NCBI RefSeq assembly: GCF_030247185.1
Contig: NC_080571.1
Span: 107,777,128 to 107,841,127 of the forward strand
Direction: 5' to 3'
From: Malaya genurostris
Lineage: Eukaryota; Arthropoda; Insecta; Diptera; Culicidae
Length of the DNA stretch: 64,000 bases
Each line of letters opens with the position of its first letter. Positions within the stretch are counted from its first letter, which is position 1. Below the pieces are notes generated by a model that made no database searches, was not told the origin of the DNA, and saw nothing but the letters and a program-made list of their open reading frames with translations. This document shows, piece after piece, positions 46,501-56,300 of this stretch. Made by a program: the position numbers and the translations under genes.

Positions 46501-49500
46501 TGGAAATACAAGATGGCGACTTCCGGTTTCTTGACATTTCTTAACAGCCCTTACAATATGGATATTTTCGGAACTGGCTTGATGACTAGATGTCGGAAAA
46601 CACTGTTTGAGGTGGTTCTGAAATCCAATATTGCGACTTCCGGTTTCTTGATATTCCTTGAAATCCCTTACAATATCGGTATTTTCGTATCGGGAGTCAT
46701 AAGTAGTTGTCGGAAAAAAATGTTTGAGGTTCCTCAAAAACCCTTACAAGGTGGTGGTTCTGAAATTCAAGATGGTGACTTCCGGTTTCTTGATATTCCT
46801 TGGAAACCATTACAATATGGGTATTTTCGAAACGGGATTGATGAGTGGATGTCGGAAAACGATGTTTAAGGTGGTTCTGAAAACTATGATAGCGTCTTCC
46901 GGTTTATTGATATTCCATGAATGTTTGAGGTGGTTCTGAAGTCCAAGATGACGACTTCCGGTTTCTTGATTTTCCTTGAAATCCCTTACAATATGGGTAT
47001 TTCGGAGCGCCATATTCTATTGCCATCTTGGATTTTGAAACGACCCTAAACATCATTTTCTTGCATTTACTCTTCACATCCGTTCCGAAAATAACCATAT
47101 GATGGGGGTTTCCCCATTCATTACACAAAACTTCTTTTACGAACCAAATCGTATGTATTGGATTTTGTACAATTATTAAAATGGAATTGAATTTGCAACA
47201 ACGAGTTTGCATTAAATTTTACGTTAGAAACGGTTTAAATAGTGCGACGACATTGTTAATGAAGAAAACAGTCGTTTATCACTGCCACGAACGTTTCAGA
47301 AGTGGCCGTGAATCTGTGAATGATGATGAGAGAAGCGGTATGCCATCGACATCGAAAACCGACGAAAACATCAACAAAATCAAAGAATGGAGGACCGTAG
47401 ACCGCAAATTGAATAATAGAGAGATAGCAAAGGAGTCGGGCATTGCTTTTGGTTAATAATTTGGGCCTCAGACGTGTCGACAACTCGTGGATTTTGCAAC
47501 CACCGAATTTACCTGATTCGGCTCCCTGCAAGTTTTTCCTATCGGTCGACTCACGAAACCACTCCGTAAAACGCGTTTAAGCACCCGAGATGAGATTATG
47601 GAAAAATCGCAGATGGCTCTGATGGTCATACAAAAAACTGAATATAAAAAATGTTTCGAGGATCAAGCGCTGGTATAAGTGTGTTGCTGTCGATGGGGAG
47701 TACTGTGAAGGGGATATTATTGATTCTGATAAATTAACGTGTATTTTAAATTTTCTGAAAAAATTCCGGTAGCTTTTTGATCAAGGTAGTAACTTGACTT
47801 TGAGAATACCGGATCATCGTTCCTAGTTCCGAAAGTACCGGAAAAGTACTCATGTGCTCCAAACCGAAAATCACCCCTATTTCTCAGAAACGGCTAAACC
47901 AATCTTCGAAAACTCAGGTTCAGATGAAACGAACCGATTTCAGCTATGCCGAATCCCAGCTCGCGGTTCCGAAAGTACCGGAAGTACAGGGTGAGATTGA
48001 AAAAATTATGCAAATGTATGCCCAAACAATTTTTTTTGTTCCTAGTCAATATCCAAAGAAAAGTTTTTTGAAGAATTCCTTAGTAATATTAATGAACACA
48101 TGAGTTATGTAAGAAAGGCATTAAATGTGGATTGAAACAGATTAAACCTCACGAAAACTCATAAAACTCTGCGCGAGTTTCATATATGTGAGAGAAAAGT
48201 AGCATTGTCCATATGCTGAATGTGCTGCGTGACGTTTTCTATAAGGCAATTCCAGAAATGGGAAGAAAGTCATCGAACTTAACATACTCCCATTTGAACG
48301 AATCGTTGCACATGTTCTCAGTATGGTGAACCATTTGTTTTGCATGCATGAAGGGATCAATTCAACTCTAAACTTTTTCCACGAGTGACGATGCTAAGAA
48401 AAATTTCCATCTCATTCCTTCACCTCATAACTTTGAACATTAATCATATCTTTAAACGTACCTGAACAAAACTGTGGAACGTTTTAAAACATTTAGTCTA
48501 GATTTTGCCTCTTTCCAATTGAACAAAATAGTTAAAAAACCTTCAACGATCGCTTTTTTTATTTAAAATAAATTCACTTTTTGATTTAGGAACCACTTTC
48601 GTCTGAAGTTTAACAATTCATCATGTTTCTGAATATTTACTAATCGATTAGTCTCAAAACATGATCACTATTTCACATAATTACACCACTACTCAATGTT
48701 GGATGACTTTATAGTTAGTAATGTTCACTTTCCACTTGTTTATTCAACGATTAAAGGCTTCTGAAATCACCTGATAAGCAATAAAAGCAATGAAAAATAT
48801 GAGATGAAAATTTGCTCTTAATTCACTTGATTGCGCTTTGTTTTCATCTTATTTCGTATCGCAAGGTTGCCAAGTTTTCTCATAATGTTAAATAAAAAAA
48901 AAATTTTCTTCTTCAAATTATCATCTACAAGTATTTTTTGGTATCCGTGACATTAGTTTAATTATATCATTGATATTTATATATAAATAAAACTGTTTCG
49001 GATTCTAATATTACCAAATAGAGCGTATTAAATACTAATCAAATAACCATTGTGCAAATCTAGTAGCATTGGTTCCTTTCCGCTATACGTCACCATAACA
49101 CTGTTGAATGTGTGTGTTTCATCGGCTGTGCACATTGATGCCAGATATTTTCATAGAAAATATGTATCTGCTCTATTTGTTTTCACTAATAAAATGAATC
49201 AAATTCATATTCAAATCAAATTCAAATCAAATTCAAATCGGTTTTAAATTTTAATATAAATGTTTATCAGTGCTCATCATCAAACATTTGCACAAAAGAT
49301 TTCCATTTTAACATGTGATTAATAAACTTTTAAAGAAGTACTGTAATCAAATACACTCAGAGAGAAAAGTCTAACGTTTTACTTCTCACTTTTTATGAAC
49401 CTTTACAAATCTGTAATAAATTTAGAAAATCTGTAATCTGATTTAACGAACGCGAACACAAAAATCTATACAATACAGATAAATTTGTATGAATGGCATC

Positions 49501-51044
49501 TCTGGTTCTACATTTTGTTTTTAGAAGGGCTAATGCCTAAATAGTAACAATTTTTTTTGATTTTTTTAAGTTCTCCAGATTAACTGCAGAGTAAAATTTT
49601 AAGTTTGAAACGAAAGGTAATAAAAACGATCCAAAAAATTTTAAACGTCGAAATGATTCCAAACTGTTTTTTTTAATATCGTGTGTTGTGTCATAGCTGG
49701 CATTAGGCCCTTTTTAAGGAAAATTCTTCCGGTTTCGGTACTATAGGGTGATGAGCATTAAAAATCTAACCTCTTCTAAATTACAATAAATACACTTCGG
49801 CTATACCGATCCCCAGTTTTCGTCACCATTAGTCCCAGAAATAGTGATCATATTTTCCAAAATGAAAACCGCTTTGATTTCTCAGAGATGGCTACACTGA
49901 TTTCCATAAACTTAGATTCAACTTAATGGTCTTTTAGTTCGAATTAAAGGTTAAATAAAATCAAATCCGTGAATTGCAAAGCTCCTTTTACGTGCATCTT
50001 ATAAGATGCAAATTTACAACAAAAAGATCGATCTGTTTTTCGTACAGGTTATTGATGTGGAAAGCAGCACGAATCACGATACAATTTTGAATGCAAGAAC
50101 CGGATAAAACATTTGTTTCCAAAGAATCGGCAAAATTTTTATCCGGTTTTTGCATTCAAAAACCCTGCACATGGTCATTTAGGGGTTAAGCCTATGTTTG
50201 TGCTTAGGGCACATAACCGTTTTTACTGTCCTTTACGTTTAGTCTTAGACTCGTCAGTGCAGAGCAGATCAAAATTTTTCAAAATATTCTCAATTTTTTT
50301 ACGTGGAACACATCTTTGTTTTCTATATAGGGATGCAAATTGAAAATTCAAGGGTAAATACAAGTAGAAATGTGGTCAGCTTTTCAACACTTACAACTCA
50401 GTCAGTTTCCCTAACGTAGACGGTTTTGAAGGAGTATCTGATTGGTCGATGCAAAAGCAAAGATATTGGAAGCACGCGATATATTTGCTTTAATTGGTAT
50501 GCTCTGATCTTGTGTCATGCGATCAATCTAAGCAGACTCTCGTGCAATTGCGGATTCAAAAGTGTGACGATTGATTAAACGGTTTGATTGAAAATGTCGA
50601 TCTATAGAGATTTTGGTGGCCTTGTTCCACATCAATGGCTCGAACAACCCCATATAGTTTTTTTGTTGGAATCTGGTCAGAAATAAGCTATGAAATGTGT
50701 GGAGAAACAATCATGGCAACACACTGCGTGTTTTACCTATTTCCTCAAAGAGAGTACTGAGAAGCATACCATATTTACAGGATATAATTACCTTGAAGCT
50801 CCGGGTGTTAGGAAACTCTCCTTTGGACAGACTAGTAGCAATTTCTAATCAAAACGATATTTTAATGATGAACTTCACGTCGTTCTTCAAATAGCTTACC
50901 ATCGGAAATTCCGAATTTGGGTTGACAGTACGATCTTAACATGTTTACAATTGAGACTAACTCTCCAGTAGTCATGGAGCCCGAAACACCAATTGATCCG
51001 ACTATGCACGAACCCAAAATAATCAAAAACGTTACTTGGCTCAT
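43576..51044 (-). CDS. Odorant-binding protein A (4 exons, 143 aa)
   Basis: Exons 51044-50900, 50844-50792, 43888-43853 and 43773-43576 join in frame with GT/AG junctions. The protein begins with a signal peptide (MSQVTFLIILGSCIVGSIGV) and has the six cysteines of classic OBPs: C40-X26-C67-X3-C71-X39-C111-X10-C122-X8-C131, with the hallmark CYVSC. OBPs are small secreted helical carriers for hydrophobic ligands in sensillar lymph and other fluids; the ligand is unknown. The third exon is a 36-nt microexon (CYVSCMFELALP) isolated by a 6.9-kb intron that holds several MITEs and mariner fragments. The last exon corresponds to the last two exons of OBP-B and OBP-C, so an intron was lost here or gained there. 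No stop or frameshift is seen. The distant microexon joint is my inference from phase and the conserved cysteine spacing. Confidence 0.87.
44059..44305. mobile_element. 247-bp MITE with 60-bp inverted repeats, in OBP-A intron
   Basis: The ends GTCCCACGACAAAAGGGCC and GGCCCTTTTGTCGTGGGAC begin inverted repeats of about 60 bp with a handful of mismatches, leaving a loop of about 125 bp. A direct repeat ATCGAC flanks the unit (44053-44058 and 44306-44311) and may be the target duplication. No coding capacity. The family is not identified. Confidence 0.78.
44840..45070 (-). pseudogene. Mariner transposase C-terminus with 3' terminal repeat
   Basis: The minus strand reads SSNEEVIAETEAYFEAKD then YKHGIEKLEKR, a stop, and NHCITQKGDYVDE followed by a stop; this is the end of a mariner transposase. 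The downstream 'gttagtctcgggacttattgatcca' resembles a mariner terminal repeat. Only the last 60 or so residues remain. Confidence 0.75.
45177..45230. repeat. 54-bp foldback
   Basis: TGACAGACATGTGAT and ATCACATGTCTGTCA are perfect 15-bp arms. The same arm occurs at 43982-43996 ('tgacagacatgtgat'), so this may be the end of a larger foldback element or a short autonomous repeat. Confidence 0.55.
45780..46050. repeat. Dispersed 'tccggttccggaattac' repeat, diverged copy
   Basis: Contains 'gacgaactgagcaaatgtctg', a TGTCTGTATG-rich stretch, 'ttttcggagatggcttgaccgattttcacacacttgg' and 'tttcggttccggagttac', the same order as in the copy at 59440-59640. Confidence 0.55.
46425..47030. repeat. Tandem repeat, unit about 115-130 bp
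   Basis: Five imperfect units each contain 'gacttccggtttcttgatatt', 'cttacaatatgggtattttcg', 'atgtcggaaaacgatgtttga' and 'ggtggttctgaa'. One unit is truncated near 46900-46920. Open frames across the array are by-products. Confidence 0.75.
47181..47790 (+). pseudogene. Mariner transposase with internal deletion
   Basis: Starts MELNLQQRVCIKFYVRNGLN (helix-turn-helix region), continues with VVYHCHERFRSGRES and DERSGMPSTSKTDENI, and is open to a stop at 47454. After a deletion of the catalytic middle, the remains of the C-terminus follow: ILQPPNLPDSAPCKFFL and, after frame breaks, RWYKCVAVDGEYCEGD. The catalytic residues are mostly gone. It lies in the OBP-A intron. Confidence 0.75.
47780..48115. 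repeat. Dispersed 'tccggttccggaattac' repeat, diverged copy
   Basis: Includes 'cctatttctcagaaacggctaaaccaatcttcgaaaactcagg' and repeated 'gttccgaaagtaccggaa', matching the family described at 22410. Confidence 0.45.
48116..49719. other. OBP-A intron, unassigned
   Basis: AT-rich sequence with no recognised gene or element boundary. 'cactcagagagaaaagtc' near 49355 weakly resembles the CACGCAGAGAAA terminal repeat, but no partner end was found. Confidence 0.4.
49720..49935. repeat. Dispersed 'tccggttccggaattac' repeat, diverged copy
   Basis: Contains 'tttctcagagatggctacactgatttccataaacttagattcaa', a clear member of the family. Confidence 0.5.
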
Positions 51045-51090
51045 TCTGAATAGTTTTTAAAGTTTTACACCGCAGATCTGATCAACGAAG

Positions 51091-51127
51091 ACTGTATATC
51101 AAGGTGACAGGAACGGTAGTATATATA
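51091..51127 (-). promoter_or_regulatory. Core promoter of OBP-A (TATA + Inr-like)
   Basis: TATATATA at 51127-51120 and an initiator-like TACAGTC with A+1 at about 51093, 34 nt downstream of the TATA start. The 5' UTR would be about 49 nt. The upstream TIR element at 51188-52396 starts only 61 bp from the TATA box. Confidence 0.5.
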
Positions 51128-51187
51128 GCATATGACAGAGGTCAATGTCATAGCTTATGATTGTTTACGATTGAAGTAGAGTGACTA

Positions 51188-52396
51188 CACGGAACGACCG
51201 AAATCAGCATTTTCGCGAAAAATTTAGTTGATTTGCTGATTTTAGTTAGTTATTTTTTGAGACAACTAAAAAAATCTTACTTTTGCTGATTTAGATTTTT
51301 TATTCTCATTCCCTTAATAATAATAAAATATTTGTTGAAATGACTATTTTTTTTAGTTGAATTCACAAATTAAACGTACTGTCATTTCTTAGCTAAGGCA
51401 CACTTTATATCCAGTCAACTAATTTTTTAGTTGAATTAAAGAAATATAATGTTGTTTTCAACCAATATGAATGGTTGAATTGGCTTCTGCAATCTGCAGC
51501 TATATGGCGCCCTGTCACCGAAACGGTAACACCTTAATGACTACTAGCCACTAGATGGCACACTACTGCCGAAAAAAATTCAGACGCGGTTGTCTTTTCT
51601 ATATTGGCAGGTATAAATACGATGTTGTGTTGGAGAAAAAGACATAAACGAAACGTAAACATCTTTTTGAATTTTTTTTCTTCTAAATCACTGTTTCGTC
51701 ATTCTCACTGAAAACTTTGAGCACTCGGAAGACAAAAACCGAATACAAATAGTACACCGGACGGCGCAGCTCGGAAGGTTTGAAGATACAAAAAAACTTC
51801 ATCACAATTAGAGTGAAACATTCGTAATTCACTTCACTGTTCCGCGTAAAAACATTATTACGCACAAGTGCGCACAAATTCTGAATAAATACGATTTCCA
51901 CTAACAGTTTACGACATTTTTACATATCGGTTCAGTAATTTAAATAAAGATATATCGAACACATGCGAAAAACATCAAAACAATGTTCAAGCAGTTTCAA
52001 TAAGACTGTCCTTTTTAGCTTTTTAATGGATTGTTTTGCTTTGACACTTCTCATGAGTTTTTGGCTAATAAACTTGTTAATAATACCCATTTCAGTTTTG
52101 GTTTTTTTGTGCTGTCCTTCAGTAATGACGGTGATAGATAAATAGAAAGAAATTTTCTGATTTTAATAACAAAATTAGTTGTCAATGAGAATTTCGTGTT
52201 GGATTGAAATATTGCTGGTTTGAGTCCAGGATATTCACCAACTAAACACATTCTCTAAAACTAAGAGTTTTTTCAGCAAAGTAAATTCTCAATTTTAACT
52301 AATTTTATAGTTATTTTGGAAATTTTGTTGTTAAAATCAACTAATTCAAAAACAGTAATACGAATTAGGCGCAGAGCTAATTTCGGTCGTTCCGTG
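51188..52396. mobile_element. 1.2-kb TIR element, copy 2 (CACGGAA family), upstream of OBP-A
   Basis: 1209 bp, ends CACGGAACGACCGAAATCAG and CTAATTTCGGTCGTTCCGTG, flanked by TA at 51186-51187 and 52397-52398. It is collinear with the copy at 2853-4028 over its whole length, with small indels (for example an extra 'catgagtttttggctaataaacttg' near 52050). No transposase is encoded. It sits close to the OBP-A promoter, between OBP-A and OBP-B. Confidence 0.9.
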
Positions 52397-52398
52397 TA

Positions 52399-52541
52399 TA
52401 ATCAGAGTGGCGACAGCTGTTCGTTTGGAATGACAGCTACCAGTTCCAAACGAGCAAACGACCTGTCAATTCAATGTAAAGCTAATGGAATGTTTTTAAT
52501 TGTTGCCAGCATTACGGATGAAATGTCGTCACTCTGGTTAT
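52399..52541. mobile_element. Small MITE, CAGAGTGGCGACA ends
   Basis: 'ataatcagagtggcgaca' at the left and 'tgtcgtcactctggttat' at the right are inverted repeats around about 110 bp with an internal inverted pair ('cgtttggaatgacagct' and 'agttccaaacg'). It abuts the larger TIR element. The target duplication is unclear. Confidence 0.6.
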
Positions 52542-53086
52542 AGGCACTCTAGATTGAAGAATAATATCCATTGCTATAACTCGACTATGAATTGTGGTAT
52601 CACATCATTACAGAGGGCATACTCGATTACTCAGAGATGAACAAGTTCCAGGCGAAAATGTAATTCTGACTGGGAAATGACTGAAATGGCGTCATTCAAT
52701 CTACTGCTCAAGCACTAAATGATGAATAGTCGTATTTAAAATCTAATCATAGGTATCGGAAAATTAAAAGTCATTCCTTTAAAACGCATAACAAACGACA
52801 GATACGACCATCAAAACAAGGTTTAGGTGTTTATTTGACAAAATTAAAAATATTATCGGATGATTTTCTGTTTGCATCACTTCTGAAACTATCACAGTTT
52901 TGTTGAAATGCTAGTTCTCAATATTTCACATCAATGATGATATACATTCATTATAACCTGCTTCCTGAGAACAATTTTCCGGATGAGTTCAGATTTAATT
53001 GGTTGGTGTCACATCCGTCAATTATCAGTTTCAAAACAAGAACAATTAATTAAAATTGTCAACCGTCATGCAGCTTTCAGTAGCCT

Positions 53087-53124
53087 TATAAAACCGAACC
53101 CACTTTCGAATCGATCAATCAGTG
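53087..53124 (+). promoter_or_regulatory. Core promoter of OBP-B (TATA + Inr)
   Basis: TATAAAA at 53087-53093 and TCAGTG at 53119-53124 (A+1 at 53121), 34 nt apart. This gives a 5' UTR of about 245 nt before the ATG at 53366. Confidence 0.45.
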
Positions 53125-53365
53125 CGATTTCAACAATCAATCTCAAGTGGGAACAACTTAATCTCAAGTGAATGCAATTACTGTGATCATAAACAAGGGA
53201 TCGTAAAACTGCTAACAGGCAAACGAGGGATTCACCCCCATGGGTGTGATGACTTGTTAAAAAAAAACATCCATCGAAGCGAGCAGCAGTTAAATTGCTC
53301 ATCCCCTAGTTGGAAGCAACAATTATGAAGAACCCCGTGAATTATCGCATGTCAGAGACACGACG

Positions 53366-56300
53366 ATGAAGTTTAACCACTTGTTTGTGCTGTTGACAAC
53401 CCTAATTTTGTACAGCCGTATCAACAAGCATGAATGTGTAGGTATCCGGTGTCCGCAGCGAGTAGGGTAGTTTATGAAACCAGGCTTTGATAGGATTGTA
53501 CCTTTGGTTCTAGCGGGAAATTATGGGCACTTTTGGTAGTGTTTTCGGTTTCGGGTTTAATGGTTAACTCTTCCGTTTCAGGGTTCAACCAAAGAACAAT
53601 TAGAGAAAACGGGTAAAATGTTTCGACAAGTGTGTCAATCAAAACTAAAAATTCCGGATGGTGAGAGTATTGAGTTAAGCTTTTTACATGAAATAACTTG
53701 GGTCTTTTTTAGACATTTTAGATAGTGCGAAACAGGGAATCTTTCCTGATACGAAGGCTTTCAAATGCTATGTTAGCTGCATTATGGATATGATGCAAGT
53801 GGTGAGTACTTATTTAAGTGATTAGCTTTTTTCTATATAAGGTATAGACTAGAGTTAATGACCTAATCCAGCAAAATTCAAAAGAATCGAACCAGTGCAT
53901 TTTCCAACTATAAACATTTTTAAATGTAGACACTACTCGATCATAAATGAATATCTTTTTAAGGAATCAGAACTTATTAACTCAGGTGGCCCGTTCCCCT
54001 AGTTATTTGAAGATTCAACGAGACTTCAACGATTAAAATGGTTAGCCTTGCCGTGGAATCATTTTCCTGATGGGATAGGAAAGACAAAAGGAACATGAAA
54101 GGGAATTGTGAAGTGAGTGAGGCGGGAAAACAACACAAAACAACAATCAAATCGTTCTGCATCCTCGAACGGATGCCGCATGATCTGCAGGTGCCAAAAT
54201 GCACATTCAATAAAACCTCAAACCCCCGAGAGAATTTAGAGATTTTTCAAAAGTGACTCCATTCTGTACTCCCGGAAGGATGCAGAACGATTCGCAGTAT
54301 GTATAAGTAGAAGTACATTCGGTACCCCATCAGGGATACCAAACAATTTGCTAAACCCTACCCGAGCAAAGTCAAACATCAAAACGAGAGCAAATCGAAA
54401 TCTTATTATGATAGCAACATCACATTGAAATCTTAATATGATCTCAGCTCATCAATTTTTTATTTGATTTCACATTATGTTATCTTTTTGCTGTTACTTG
54501 CGAGGTAAAAATTTTGGGAAACTCCAAAAATGATTATTCAAAAGCAACAACTTAATAACTGCATCAAGATAGGAATAATTTTATTAAGCGATACAAAAAT
54601 GCAAAAATAAATTTTAATGGAACAATTATTCCTTTAATTCGATGTTGCGTTTCACAAAAATGCTTCCGGTGGCAGTTGTCCGGAACCATAACCGTGATCA
54701 ATGAAAAGATTGTTGTCAACACTTTTGCAGCTTTTACACCAATAATCCTTTATATTATTATTGTAGCACCACACATCTGGAGGACATTGGATAGGTTGGC
54801 GATAACTGGTGCCACGTTTATCTGAAGCTAGTTTATCTCCTTTAGTGATCTCATGGCATACTGAGCTTTCACCAGATCCGGCCAAAAGCCCTCATTCACT
54901 TTCGAGGACGAATAGCGGCTTGGGCATTCTCATCTCGCTGATCGTCAGCCACAGAAAGACCTTCTTCAGGAACTTGATAGGAAAAATACATTTGACGTTA
55001 ACGATTTCCTTTTGGTGGGGTACGTTAAACATCAAATTCTCTAACAGTTTTCGCGTTTAGTTAAAAAAAAGATGTTAAATGTTCTGACTATTATGTTCGG
55101 TTGTTGTTTTGACCGTTATTGTCTGTGGTTCAGAAATCAACTAACGGTATTTCCGGCGTTGCTTGAAAATGTTTCATGAAGGCAAGGCCGCAAAACAAAT
55201 TTTAGAAATTGTTCTGACCATTGCAATACTCAGAGCGTAGTGAAACACAACTTATTTCCTCAAGATTGTGATAATGATTATTTCAACCTCTTTTTAGAGA
55301 TACTTGCTACAAACTCCAACCTTTTTATTTACCTGTGCAATGAATATCTGATCTAGACAAGAAAAAATAGTTTTAATAACCCCTCTGAATTGCAAAAAGT
55401 ACCTCTGCCAAGTTTGGTGATAATTCAGTGAGTTGTTATGGAATTATTCCGATATTTACAAACAATTGAGCTGAGAGCTTCTTCAATAGACACTTGTTAT
55501 CTTTAACTCTTACGATCATCTCTTAGTTGTAACAAATATATGTGCCTGTAAAACTCGAAACATTTTGCTCAAATTCCCCCTGTTAGCAAACACTTACTGA
55601 AACCTCCACCTTCCTCACCCCCCCTCCTATTTAAAATATCAGCAAGAAGTAATAATAATTAATATTTAATAATCTATTGATTTGTTTTGGAGTTATGCTA
55701 TGTTATACAATTTATCCTTTGCATGTTTGAGTTTTACAAAAACTGTGTATGGTCTTCAACAAGTATCGATACTCGTCCAATTAGATAATCTTTTTCATGG
55801 TTTTCTGTTAAAGACCCTTGCTAGGCCCCCTTCCCTAAAAAAAAATACACTTATGACCATCTCTGAAGAACAAGAAGTATCTGTGCTAAATTTGATAGCA
55901 ATCCGTTCAGTAGTTTCGGAGTTATACCGTTAGAAACATTACACCTCCATTTTCAAAGGCACTTACTGCATTCACAACCCATATAAGCATCTAAGATATT
56001 CAAAATGTTGCTATGGTCTAAAAATAACTACCGATTTCTCGATCACCGAAATACGAAATTTTGCAAACCACTTACGAATTGTTGCTTCGCCCGGTGCAGA
56101 GTCTGGATAACACTCATCAAGCCATTTTTTGGTATCGGCGGCACTTTTTTTCATCAAAAAGTAGTGTTTCATCAATACACGAAATTCCTTTTTTTCCATT
56201 TTTTTCACAATTACAAAAGTAGCTTCACTTAAAATGCAATATCTCACAAACTAATAATCAGACAGCTGTCAAATTTATACACGTATCTTTTGAAGGTTGG

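Noticed and set aside
54652..54885. A 77-codon cysteine-containing frame (motifs CPPDVWCYNNN, CKSCKS) that looked like a small secreted cysteine-rich protein
   Set aside because: Another frame of the same strand reads FWPDLVKAQYAMRSLKEIN, a Tc1-like transposase block, with more transposase just upstream. The cysteines are a frame artefact of that relic.
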